Source: Bacteroidetes bacterium ADurb.Bin008 (GTDB lineage Bacteria > Bacteroidota > Bacteroidia > Bacteroidales > Tenuifilaceae). Taken from it: a stretch of 45,273 nucleotides of DNA. This document shows, piece after piece, positions 33,427 to 41,744 of this stretch; positions within the stretch are counted from its first letter, which is position 1, and every line of letters begins with the position of its first letter. Below the pieces are notes generated by a model. That model was not told the DNA's origin. It was given only the letters and a program-made list of their open reading frames with translations, and did not search any database. The stretch spans positions 1-45,273 of the forward strand of contig MWFE01000054.1 in the NCBI GenBank assembly GCA_002071445.1, in the 5' to 3' direction. The translations under genes and the position numbers were made by a program.

Positions 33427-34605
33427 CTATGGCTGCAATTTATTATTTGAATGTTTGGTAAATATTTCGTTGGCCAATCTTTCTATGGCAACCAGATCAT
33501 CGGCCTTGGGATAGCCCTTTACCAGCACCGGTTCGAGCAGTTCAGCCTTGATGTTGGGAATCATCTCGGCCACCTTTTCAATGGCTTTGCCACCCCATGC
33601 GTAGGATGCCATCACCGACACGAAGATTGCCTTGGGCTTGAGTGCATTGGCCAGCTTGGCTGCATAGGCAATCACCGGATGCGGTTCGCCCAGAACCGTG
33701 GGAGTGCCAACCACAATGGTGGCAGCATCCACAAGGGTAATGGCCAGCTTACCGATATCGGTAACGGATAGATCGAATTTGTAGGCTTTCACACCCTTGT
33801 TTTCCAAGGCATCGATAAGATGATTCACCATTCTCTCAACGCTGCCATGCATGGATATGTAGGGCACCACAACCATATTCTTGGGGGTATCCGATAGCCA
33901 GTCGTTGTAGGCATCGATGATAAACTTGGGATTATCGTACATGGGCCCGTGGCTTGGTGCCACAATGGATATGTCGTAGCCATCCAGCTTGGGAAAGTTC
34001 TTCTTGATGATGGCCCTGAACGGCATCATAATCTCGGCGAAGTACCGCTTGGCAGCCTCGTACACCTGACACTCGTCAGATACATACATGTCGGTGGTGG
34101 CCAGATGCGACCCCAAAAAGTCGCAGGAGAAGAGCATCTTTTCCTCTTTCATGTAGGCCAACATGGTTTCGGGCCAGTGCACCCATGGGAAATGGATGAA
34201 TTTCAATGTCTTGTCGCCCAGCGAAAGCTCCTCGCCATCCTCAACCGTTATGAATTTATCGTCCGATATGGGCATATGGGTAATGAGCAGCTCTTTCCCC
34301 TTGGGTGATGTTATCACCTTAGCTTCGGGGTACTTTTCCAAAACCTGCGGTATGGTACCCGAATGGTCCTGCTCGGCATGGAGCGATACGATGTAATCAA
34401 CCCTATCCACGCCCTTGAGATGTTCGAACAGCACATCGGCCAGGGCGGGGTCAACGGTATCGATAAGCACCGTTTTCTGGCTTCCCTTAATCAAATAGGC
34501 ATTGTAACTGGTGCCATCGGGCAGGGGAATCAGCGAGTCGAACAACCGCCTGTTCCAATCGGCGGCCTTCAGTAAATAGACATTCTTCTTAATTTCTCTT
34601 GCCAT
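33427..34605 (-). CDS. FprA-family A-type flavoprotein (flavodiiron protein)
   Basis: A 392-residue flavodiiron protein that reduces O2 to water and/or NO to N2O. The N-terminal metallo-beta-lactamase domain carries the diiron ligands His76, Glu78, Asp80 (HAEQDH), His143, Asp162 and His219. The C-terminal flavodoxin domain starts near residue 250 with PYISMHGSVERM as the FMN phosphate loop. It lacks any C-terminal rubredoxin or flavin-reductase extension, so an external rubredoxin must donate electrons. This is oxygen or nitric-oxide protection for an anaerobe. A Shine-Dalgarno site AAGGAGATTA (34611-34620) precedes the ATG. Confidence 0.95.
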   Translation of the reverse strand: MAREIKKNVYLLKAADWNRRLFDSLIPLPDGTSYNAYLIKGSQKTVLIDTVDPALADVLFEHLKGVDRVDYIVSLHAEQDHSGTIPQVLEKYPEAKVITSPKGKELLITHMPISDDKFITVEDGEELSLGDKTLKFIHFPWVHWPETMLAYMKEEKMLFSCDFLGSHLATTDMYVSDECQVYEAAKRYFAEIMMPFRAIIKKNFPKLDGYDISIVAPSHGPMYDNPKFIIDAYNDWLSDTPKNMVVVPYISMHGSVERMVNHLIDALENKGVKAYKFDLSVTDIGKLAITLVDAATIVVGTPTVLGEPHPVIAYAAKLANALKPKAIFVSVMASYAWGGKAIEKVAEMIPNIKAELLEPVLVKGYPKADDLVAIERLANEIFTKHSNNKLQP

Positions 34606-34663
34606 AGTGTTAATCTCCTTTACTTTATATGTTTGTCATGTTTTGTAGATGTTATGCTAACTT

Positions 34664-34671
34664 CAAAGATA
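34664..34671 (-). promoter_or_regulatory. Candidate -7 element for the flavodiiron gene
   Basis: TATCTTTG on the minus strand, 59 nt before ATG 34605. No TTG is at the expected -33 position. Confidence 0.4.
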
Positions 34672-34798
34672 CACAGAAATACAATATATCGCCGTTTTTG
34701 ATTTGAAGAATTGTCAGCTGATTGCCATCGAAACCACCCTTCCTTCATAATCACAATTTGCCATTAACGGCCTGAAAATTTGGTGCAATCGTTGATTG

Positions 34799-35497
34799 CT
34801 ATTGGGGGTTGAGGCTCATCAGCAGCGAGCCCACCACTCCCATCAGGTTGCCCGACATGTGGACAATAATGGCAAAAACGTTGTTGTTGTACTTTTCCTG
34901 ATAGTACCCCGCCAAAACCCCCAGCGTCATGGTAAAAATCACAATCCTTGCAACGAATATCGCACCCGAGCCTGCTGTGAGTAAAATCAGATGCGATAAA
35001 CCGAATAGTACAGCGCTGATAATAACGGGTAGTGATATTTTACGGCCAGATATTGATATCCCTTTGCTTGCCAGGGGTTTAAGGATATTCTGCAGAAAGC
35101 CCCTGAACAGCATCTCCTCGGCAATGCTTGCATAGATAAACACGAAGAGGAAAGTTTGCAATGGGGATATTTTTGCCAATACCGGATGTGCTTCCACTTT
35201 TCCTCCAATGGCGTTGGTGATTACCGTTAAAATGATATTGATGGCGATGCTAACAACAATTCCGAGAAGTATGGGCATCAGCGTTTTGCGCAGAGAGGGC
35301 CATTTGATAACGTAGTTTACCTGTGGGCCCAAAAGGATAATCACCAGGATGGATAGGATCAGCATGGTGGTGTGGGTGACAAATGAGTTGGGTATAAAAT
35401 CTATTCCGGTATCATACCATCTGGCAACCAGAATGGAAAGCAAAAATACGATTGCGGTGATGGCCAATCCTATGTAAATTCGTCTGTTAGTGCTCAT
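34799..35497 (-). CDS. CPBP-family intramembrane metalloprotease
   Basis: A 232-residue membrane protein with about seven helices and the three CPBP (Abi) motifs: EEMLFRG with Glu127, Glu128 and Arg132; the histidine in LFGLSHL (His169); and HMSGN with His213 and Asn217. These residues bind the metal and catalyse cleavage in the Rce1-like family. Substrate unknown; bacterial members act in prenyl-protein-like processing or bacteriocin immunity. The frame opens at 35524, but ATG 35497 gives MSTNRRIYIGLAI with the positive n-region directly before TM1. Confidence 0.88.
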   Translation of the reverse strand: MSTNRRIYIGLAITAIVFLLSILVARWYDTGIDFIPNSFVTHTTMLILSILVIILLGPQVNYVIKWPSLRKTLMPILLGIVVSIAINIILTVITNAIGGKVEAHPVLAKISPLQTFLFVFIYASIAEEMLFRGFLQNILKPLASKGISISGRKISLPVIISAVLFGLSHLILLTAGSGAIFVARIVIFTMTLGVLAGYYQEKYNNNVFAIIVHMSGNLMGVVGSLLMSLNPQ

Positions 35498-35803
35498 GGT
35501 CTTGTTTTTAGTGTTAGTTATCACAATATGCTGACAAATCTACAAAAAGTATTGACTGTGCCAATGGCAAAATCCTGATGCTTCATCCTTTTTGCTTGTT
35601 ACAGGTTCCAAACCCTTTCGGGGTAAGTCTCTCCATTAATGAGGCTAAAGCCTGGAATGGATGCGCTTTGCAGATACAACTTATTCAGGGGCTTTAGCCC
35701 CATTAGAAAACCAAAAACCTTCCATCGTTGCGAAGACACATGGAAGCGTTTAGATAAGCACCCTCCCCGAGAATAAAAATTAAACGCCTGTTAAGCCAAA
35801 GCC

Positions 35804-35858
35804 TACGCTTATAAAATAGATCCATACGATTATAAAACAGATCCGTACGCTTTTAAAA
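35804..35858 (+). repeat. Direct repeat with 21-bp period upstream of promoter
   Basis: Two full copies of TACG(C/A)TTATAAAA(T/C)AGATCC plus one base (35804-35824, 35825-35845) and a partial third copy TACGCTTTTAAAA (35846-35858). The period is two helical turns, so all copies face the same side of DNA, as expected for cooperative activator binding. It ends 6 nt before the -33 TTG. Confidence 0.7.
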
Positions 35859-35864
35859 AAGGTA

Positions 35865-35894
35865 TTGACATGTGATTTTTTTTTACTATATTTA
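35865..35894 (+). promoter_or_regulatory. Putative promoter of the collagen/FISUMP surface gene
   Basis: TTG (35865-35867) and TATATTTA (35887-35894, one mismatch from TAnnTTTG) are separated by 19 nt. The transcript would have a leader of about 390 nt containing a 39-codon ORF. Confidence 0.45.
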
Positions 35895-36140
35895 TACACA
35901 ATTAATTCTGTATTTATTTCTTTCTTTTCTTCAAACTGCCATTGAGTTTTTAAAACATATATAAGCAGAGGGATATAGCGGGGAGGGACAATAACGGGCA
36001 GCTACATGGAGACACGCAGGCAGTAATGTGTTTCCACTCTTTCTAGTTTTCAAGGCGGCATTTCAGCTCTGAACCACCACGGGTGTTCAGCGCCCAACGA
36101 GGATAAACCAAGTGCAAACCAAATAAAATGGGCAAATGCA

Positions 36141-36260
36141 ATGAAAACTATCATTAAATTGCTACTGACGCCGGAGATGGCGCTGCTAGCCTCCGGGCTG
36201 TTGATTACGGAATACTATTATCACTTCCCCCGGGAATATCAAGCATATTATTTGGATTAA
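36141..36260 (+). CDS. Possible 39-residue leader peptide
   Basis: ATG AAA ACT... encodes 39 residues, starting MKTIIKLLLTPEMALLASGL and ending YYHFPREYQAYYLD, with a TAA at 36258-36260, 33 nt before the surface-protein ATG. It has a basic start, a hydrophobic stretch and a tyrosine-rich end. No family is recognised. It is too short for confident calling and could be a chance ORF in a long leader. Confidence 0.3.
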   Translation: MKTIIKLLLTPEMALLASGLLITEYYYHFPREYQAYYLD

Positions 36261-36293
36261 CCAACAAGTTATAAAATTTAAAACTTTATGACA

Positions 36294-38102
36294 ATGAAAA
36301 CAAATTTACTAAAATCAATTCTGGTACTTTCAACTTTTACCTTGTACCTTCTGCCTGCCCTCGGGCAAGTGCCTCAGAAGATTAGCTACCAGGCTGTGAT
36401 CCGCAATAGCAACAACGAACTGGTAACCAACTCCCAAGTGGGAATGCAAATCAACATTCGGCAAGGTTCGCCTACATCCACACCCATTTACGTAGAAACC
36501 CACGCCCCTACTACCAACGCCAACGGTTTGGTAAGCATTGAAATAGGCGGTGGAGCAGGTTTCGATGCCATTGACTGGGCAGCGGGCCCCTACTTTATTG
36601 AGACCAAGACCGACCCAGCGGGCGGAACCGATTACACCATAGTTGGCACCAGCCAGCTGCTGAGCGTACCCTACGCGCTCTACTCGGCAAACGGTACTCC
36701 CGGACCTGAGGGGCCTGCTGGCCCACAGGGCGAAACGGGTCCCGTTGGACCCCAGGGTCCGATAGGACCAACCGGACCTCAAGGACCGGCAGGACCAACC
36801 GGACCACAGGGTGTGCAGGGTCCGGTAGGCCCTCAGGGAGAGGTTGGACCGCAGGGAGAACAAGGGCCAATAGGACCACAGGGGCCTCAGGGGCCACAGG
36901 GCGATCCCGGTCCAGCTGGTCCACAGGGTCCACAGGGCGATCCCGGTCCAGCTGGTCCACAGGGTCCACAGGGAGATCAGGGTCCGGCAGGCCCTCAGGA
37001 GGAGTTTGACCCCGTATTTACCGCATGGGATAAATCAACGGGTATTTCCATTACAGAAAGCCAAATCACCGATTTGGGCAGCTACCTTACCGAAGAAACC
37101 GACCCCGCCGTGGAGGACAACTTCGATTTTACTGATGCGGTGGCGGGCGACCTTTTACAATTCGATGGAACAAAATGGGTAAAACTAACACCCACATACA
37201 TTTCGGACTACACAGTAACCGAAAGCGATGTAACTGCTCACCAGGAGGCTTTGACCATCACCGAGAGCCAGATTTCGGATTTAGGTAACTACCTTACTAC
37301 GGAAACCCAGACCTTGGAACATGTGCTCACATTGGGCGCAAGTGCAGGGAATATGAATATAACAAACCTGGCCGACCCTTTAAATGCTCAGGATGCGGCC
37401 ACTAAGGCGTATGTTGATGCGTTATTAGCAAGAATTGAAGCATTGGAAAATTCTGAGCCCATTCTATTAAGCAATGGTTTTATAGATAAAAGGGATGGTA
37501 CCCATTACAATGTGGTAAAAATTGGCAACCAACTTTGGATGGCCGAGAACCTGAAATATTTACCCGGCGTGGTTGGGCCTGAAACGGGGTCGGTAACAGA
37601 TCCTTATTGCTATGTTTATGATTACAATGGTACCGATGTAGCTGAAGCCAAGGCCACAGAAAATTATCAAACCTATGGAGTGCTTTACAACTGGCCTGCG
37701 GCAATGGCCGGTAGCGAAAGTAGCGAGGACAACCCCAGCGGAGTGCAGGGTGTTTGCCCCACCGGCTGGCATTTGCCAAGCGATGCCGAGTGGACGCCAT
37801 TAATCGACTATTTGGGTGGAGACGTAGTTGCCGGAGGTAAGTTGAAAGAAACCGGCTACACGCATTGGAATAGCCCAAATACCGATGGCACCAATGAAAC
37901 CGGCTTTACAGCTCTTCCGGGGGGCGGTCGCAACAGCGCCGGGGAGTTAATCAACATTGGCTACAACGGTTACTGGTGGAGTACTACTGATGGCATTAAC
38001 GATTACGCCTGGGGCCGATTTATGTCCTACGACGACAGCAAAGTGGTCAGGTTCTTCAACACTAAGGAGAATGGGTTTTCTGTTCGTTGCGTTAGGGATT
38101 AG
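36294..38102 (+). CDS. Secreted collagen-like protein with C-terminal FISUMP domain
   Basis: A 602-residue surface protein. A signal peptide (1-22, ending LYLLPALG) is followed by an N-terminal beta domain ([11 protein letters not shown] to [11 protein letters not shown], about 25-133) shared with the genes at 38592 and 41745. Next is a collagen-like run of about 33 Gly-x-y triplets (36693-36995), a linker with ESQI(T/S)DLG repeats and coiled coil (about 235-390), and a C-terminal FISUMP domain (TIGR02145; about 395-602) with [37 protein letters not shown] and [15 protein letters not shown] domains have a C-type-lectin-like appearance and presumably bind a surface ligand. ATG 36288 is an alternative start; 36294 matches the paralogue MKTNLLK. 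Unlike the other cluster members it has no S74 chaperone. Confidence 0.85.
   Translation: MKTNLLKSILVLSTFTLYLLPALGQVPQKISYQAVIRNSNNELVTNSQVGMQINIRQGSPTSTPIYVETHAPTTNANGLVSIEIGGGAGFDAIDWAAGPYFIETKTDPAGGTDYTIVGTSQLLSVPYALYSANGTPGPEGPAGPQGETGPVGPQGPIGPTGPQGPAGPTGPQGVQGPVGPQGEVGPQGEQGPIGPQGPQGPQGDPGPAGPQGPQGDPGPAGPQGPQGDQGPAGPQEEFDPVFTAWDKSTGISITESQITDLGSYLTEETDPAVEDNFDFTDAVAGDLLQFDGTKWVKLTPTYISDYTVTESDVTAHQEALTITESQISDLGNYLTTETQTLEHVLTLGASAGNMNITNLADPLNAQDAATKAYVDALLARIEALENSEPILLSNGFIDKRDGTHYNVVKIGNQLWMAENLKYLPGVVGPETGSVTDPYCYVYDYNGTDVAEAKATENYQTYGVLYNWPAAMAGSESSEDNPSGVQGVCPTGWHLPSDAEWTPLIDYLGGDVVAGGKLKETGYTHWNSPNTDGTNETGFTALPGGGRNSAGELINIGYNGYWWSTTDGINDYAWGRFMSYDDSKVVRFFNTKENGFSVRCVRD
36693..36995 (+). 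repeat. Collagen-like Gly-x-y coding repeat
   Basis: About 33 consecutive Gly-x-y codon triplets rich in GPQ/GPA, with an internal 33-bp unit encoding [11 protein letters not shown] repeated almost exactly twice and again with variation. A homologous run occurs at 38991-39260 and a short one (about 7 triplets) at 42148-42200. Confidence 0.85.
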
Positions 38103-38106
38103 GAGT

Positions 38107-38224
38107 AGAAAAGGAGAAAGGGAAAAGGAGAAAGGGAAAAGGAGAAAGGGAAAAGGAGAAAGGGAAAAGGAGAAAGGGAAAAGGGAAAAGGGAAAAGGTG
38201 AAAGGTGAAAGGAGAAAGGAGAAA
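38107..38224 (+). repeat. Polypurine tandem repeat (14-bp and 7-bp units)
   Basis: The plus strand is pure A/G from 38107 to 38198. GGAGAAAGGGAAAA is repeated perfectly five times (38113-38182), followed by six 7-bp units: GGGAAAA twice, GGTGAAA twice, GGAGAAA twice (38183-38224). It ends 2 nt before the four-helix-bundle ATG; the last GGAG serves as a Shine-Dalgarno-like site. Homopurine mirror-like tracts can form triplex DNA and vary in copy number. Confidence 0.9.
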
Positions 38225-38226
38225 GT

Positions 38227-38571
38227 ATGGGAATAGAGCGCTTTGAAGATATCATTGCATGGCAAAAGGCTAAAGAGCTTACTGTCAAAATTTACCATTC
38301 GTTTGAAGTGAGTAAGGATTTTGGTTTTAATGATCAAATACAGCGCGCTTCAGTTTCTGTGATGAATAATATTGCAGAGGGTTTTGAACGTAAGAGCAAT
38401 AAAGAGTTCAAACAATTTCTATACATAGCCAAAGGTTCTTGTGGCGAAGTTCGTTCTATGCTCATTATTGCTCACGAGCTTAAAAAGATTAATACCTCTG
38501 ATTACGAAGCATTACTATCGCTTTCCTTGGAAATATCAAGAATGTTATTTGGACTAATCAATAAACTTTAA
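38227..38571 (+). CDS. Four-helix-bundle protein (S23/23S rRNA IVS-type, Avd-like)
   Basis: A 114-residue all-helical protein of the four-helix-bundle family (TIGR02436), beginning with the signature RFEDIIAWQKAKELTVKIY, then FNDQIQRASVSVMNNIAEGFER and the third helix KEFKQFLYIAKGSCGEVRS. Relatives are encoded in intervening sequences of 23S rRNA, and Avd proteins of diversity-generating retroelements share the fold and bind nucleic acid. Here it is in neither context: it lies between two surface-protein genes, behind a polypurine repeat, with no reverse transcriptase or template repeat in the window. It is intact. It may be part of a small mobile unit made of repeat plus gene; that is inference. 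Confidence 0.88.
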   Translation: MGIERFEDIIAWQKAKELTVKIYHSFEVSKDFGFNDQIQRASVSVMNNIAEGFERKSNKEFKQFLYIAKGSCGEVRSMLIIAHELKKINTSDYEALLSLSLEISRMLFGLINKL

Positions 38572-39546
38572 AATTCTAAAACCTTAAGACAATGAAAACA
38601 AATTTACTAAAACTAATTCTGGTACTTTCATCTTTTACCTTGTACCTTTTACCTACTCTCGGGCAGGTGCCTCAAAAGATGAGCTACCAGGCGGTGGTGC
38701 GCAACAGCAGCGATGCTCTGGTTACCAATACGCAGGTGGGTATGCAGATCAGCATCCTACAAGGCTCTGAAACGGGTACACTGGTGTACACCGAAATACA
38801 AACCCCCACCACCAATGCCAATGGACTGGTGAGCATCAAGTTTGGCGGCGGGGCGGGTTTTGATGCCATAGACTGGTCATCGGGTCCTTATTTTATTGTG
38901 GTCAAAATCGATCCTGAGGGTGGTGAAAACTACACCATAACCGGCGCCAGCCAGCTGCTGAGCGTACCCTATGCGCTCTACTAGGCAAACGGTACTCCCG
39001 GACCTGAGGGTCCCGTAGGGCCGCAGGGAGAACAGGGTCCGGCAGGGCCTCAAGGTGAAGTTGGGCCACAAGGGCCTCAGGGAGAGCAGGGCCCGGCAGG
39101 ACCTCAGGGTGAAGTTGGGCCACAGGGGCCACAGGGAGAGCAGGGCCCGGTAGGACCTCAGGGTGAAGTTGGACCACAGGGACTACAGGGACCACAGGGA
39201 GAGCAGGGGGAACAGGGTCCGGCAGGACCTCAGGGAGAGGTTGGCCCACAGGGCCCCGAAGGACCACTAGTGGCGGGCGCCCAGGGGCAAACGTTACGAC
39301 ATGGCACAACAACCTGGGAAGCCAGCAGCAATATCTACAACACGGGCAACAACGTGGGCATTGGCACCACCAGCCCCACGGAGAAGCTCCACGCGGAGGG
39401 CAATATCCGTGCGCACGGCATGATGCTCAACAAGCAGGGAACACCCGACGAGGAACCGCTTTTCATTGTACGTAACAGCGATGGCAACACCGTGTTTGCC
39501 GTATACGAGCAGGGGGTGCGCATCTATGTGGATGGCGATCCGGCCG

Positions 39547-39950
39547 ATGAGGGCAAGGGCAACCGCAGCGGCTTTGCCATTGGCGGTCTTACGGGCTTCA
39601 AAGACACGGGCGAGGAGTACTTCAGGGTATCACGTGGATACACCCAAGTGTTGTTTGATGACGAGGCCAAGGGCAATCGTAGCGGCTTCGCCATAGGTGG
39701 GCTAACAGGATTCAAAGATGACGAAAAGGACTACCTCAGCGTATCGCGTGAGCGTACCCAGGTGCTGTTCGATGATGAGGCCAAAGGCAACCGTAGCGGC
39801 TTCGCCATAGGCGGCTTAACGGGCTTTAAGGACGATGACAAGGATTACCTCAGCGTATCGCGAGAGCGTACCCAAGTGCTGTTTGATGATGCTGGCAAGG
39901 GCAACCGCAGTGGGTTTGCCATAGGAGGGCTTACGGGATTTAAGGACGGT
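39547..39950 (+). repeat. Four tandem [15 protein letters not shown] units (114-bp period)
   Basis: In-frame repeats of 38 residues, each [17 protein letters not shown] followed by an acidic loop and [15 protein letters not shown]. The two middle copies are nearly identical; the first has [12 protein letters not shown] and the last leads into [14 protein letters not shown]. Confidence 0.85.
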
Positions 39951-40469
39951 GAAAAATCGGGAGCAAGTTTCTTCGACGTAACCACCGATGCCACGGGTAT
40001 AATCAATCCCGCCCAGAACCGCGTGCTGTGGTACCCGCTGAAGAACGCCTTTCTGGCGGGTAGGGTACTGGTAGAGTCACCTGAGAATGTGGGAGAAAAC
40101 TCTTTCGCAGTAGGCTTCGAAAGCAAAAGCAAGGGTAACTATTCACAGGCCATGGGGTACCTAGCACAGGCACTGGGCGAATACTCCACGTCCATTGGGA
40201 ATAAAGCCAAAGCAGGCCAGAAAAATTCCTTTGCTTTTGGCGAGGATGCCTATGCGCAGGGCGAAGAGAGCTACGCCATAGGCCGTGGTGCCTTGGCGCA
40301 AGGGTATAGAAGTTTTGCGTTGGGTAGCGCAGGGGTGGATTCAGCGGGTGTTATTACCCTACCTCCACAGGCATTAGGTGATTACTCCTTTGCCATAGGC
40401 CAAGGGGCAATAGCCGATAATAGAGGAGCTTATGCCATGGGGGTAGATGCTTATGCAGGAGGGAAATAC

Positions 40470-41057
40470 TCCACTGCCTTGGGCTATAAAACCCAAGCAA
40501 CAGGTTACTATTCCACTGCCATGGGCCATAAAACAGAGGCTTCCGGTAATTATTCTACTGCCATGGGAGAATCCACAGTGTCTTCCGGTATGAATTCCAC
40601 TGCCATGGGTTGGCAAACAAAGGCTTCTGGTTGGATTTCCACTGCCATTGGTTGTTACACAGAGGCTTCCCGCCATGGTTCCACTGCCATGGGTTGTTAC
40701 ACAAAGGCTTCCAGTGATTATTCCACTGCCATGGGATATGTAACGGTGGCTTCCAATCATTCTTCCACTGCCATGGGGAGATACACTGTGGCTTCCGGTA
40801 GTGCTTCCACTGCCATGGGCGATGAAACAAAGGCTTCCGGTGGTGCTTCCACTGCCATGGGTTTTAAAACAGAGGCTTCCGGTCATTATTCCACTGCCAT
40901 GGGCTCTGAAACAGTGGCTTCCGGTCAATATTCTACAGCCATGGGGTATAAGACAACGGTTTCTGGTTGGTATTCCACTGCCATGGGATATGAAACAGTG
41001 GCTTCCGGTTATTATTCCACTGCCATGGGTTACAAAGCAAGAGCTAAGTATAATTAT
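40470..41057 (+). repeat. Fourteen 42-bp YadA-head repeats
   Basis: Fourteen in-frame copies of a 14-residue unit STAMG-x2-T-x-ASG-x2, with the DNA core TCCACTGCCATGGG conserved and codons 6-7 and 13-14 variable. This is the left-handed beta-roll head of trimeric autotransporter adhesins (hep_Hag). Two units of the same type sit at 27712-27792 in the BspA mosaic gene. Confidence 0.9.
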
Positions 41058-41495
41058 TCTTTTGCTATTAACTTAGATAATTCTCAAGGGCCGGAAGTAG
41101 GAGCAAATACTTTTCAGATCTCCAGGGCATCAGCCATAAGGGGCAATGTGGCATATACAAACTACAGCGACAAGAGGCTGAAAAAGGATATTCAATACCT
41201 AAATACGGAGGACAACCTGTCCAAAATTTTACGGCTCAATGGTGTCCGTTTCCGTTGGAAGGATAATGATAAGCTGCTCAACCTGGGGCTGCTAGCCCAG
41301 GATGTAGAGGGGATTGTGCCCGAGTCGGTTAGATACGATGAGCACAACGATATTTACTCCATGGAGTACACCGCCCTTATCCCTGTGCTAATCGAGGGCA
41401 TGAAAGAGCAGCAGAAGATTATTGAAGAGCTTAAGGCAGAGATAGAGCAGCTGAAGAAAAATAATTCAAAGTAATGGCTTGACTTTGACGTATTG

Positions 41496-41522
41496 AAAAA
41501 GCCGGCCCTGTGCCGGCTTTTT
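41496..41522 (+). terminator. Rho-independent terminator
   Basis: AAAAAGCCGGC-CCTGT-GCCGGCTTTTT, an 11-bp perfect stem with T run, 21 nt after the stop codon of the 38592-41474 gene. The rest of 41523-41744 is AT-rich leader with no other gene. Confidence 0.92.
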
Positions 41523-41744
41523 TATTTTAATAGAACAAAACGTTAATGGGAACAATTAGCTAAATATTCGGCTAACGGATGGTTCCTGTATTGCATTTAT
41601 GCAAACATTTTCTAACACTCGTTTGTTTTAATCCATATTTAGGTTGGGTTTGACCTTTCGATGTCTCAAAAGACAATGGCCATAATACCCAAACTACTTT
41701 ATACTCCAAGCGTTCAGTACAGCAAGGCTAAATCATTTATCGCC

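Larger units (their letters stand above)
35498..36140 (+). repeat. Intergenic region with REP-like block and leader
   Basis: No gene is seen in 35498-36140. At about 35636-35740 there is a REP-like block (GAGGCTAAAGCC, then GGGGCTTTAGCCCC) matching parts of 28.57-28.88 kb. A 21-bp-period direct repeat and a promoter follow (listed separately). From 35901 to 36140 lies a long leader in which CTGAACCACC and GGTGTTCAG (36069-36090) can form a hairpin. Confidence 0.6.
38592..41474 (+). pseudogene. Collagen/YadA-head/S74 surface protein with in-frame TAG
   Basis: A single frame of 961 codons with TAG at 38982-38984. Before it: signal peptide and the N-terminal domain shared with 36294 (131 residues, ending SVPYALY). 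After it the frame stays open: collagen-like triplets (38991-39260), a coiled region ([14 protein letters not shown]), four [15 protein letters not shown] repeats, YadA-type head repeats including 14 units of 14 residues (40470-41057), and the S74 chaperone ([29 protein letters not shown]) with a terminal coiled coil. The paralogue at 36294 has TCG at the same codon (ALYSANG), so this is a single C-to-A change. The downstream part could restart at a GTG at 39270, but without a signal peptide. Chaperone proteolysis would trim the S74 domain before the Ser in YSD. Type 5 adhesin or tail-fibre-like fold. Confidence 0.8.

Noticed and set aside
36595..36969. Minus-strand proline-rich ORF over the collagen repeat
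   Set aside because: Antisense of Gly-x-y codons; such regions are open in several frames because of their composition.
36294..38571. Complete diversity-generating retroelement
   Set aside because: No reverse transcriptase gene and no template repeat resembling the FISUMP 3' end were found anywhere in the window; only a weak hypothesis is kept.
40374..40928. 184-codon minus-strand ORF with repeated TGS-CF units
   Set aside because: It is the antisense of the 42-bp YadA-head repeats and its periodicity simply mirrors the sense coding repeats.
40470..41057. CRISPR-like regular repeats
   Set aside because: The period is exactly 42 bp in frame, there are no unique spacers, and translation gives a known adhesin head repeat; no cas genes.
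26899..41474. Reassignment of TAG to a sense codon
   Set aside because: TAG is the terminal stop of many genes here (for example 28254, 30416, 38102, 44468), and the two in-frame TAGs replace different amino acids (Gln and Ser).
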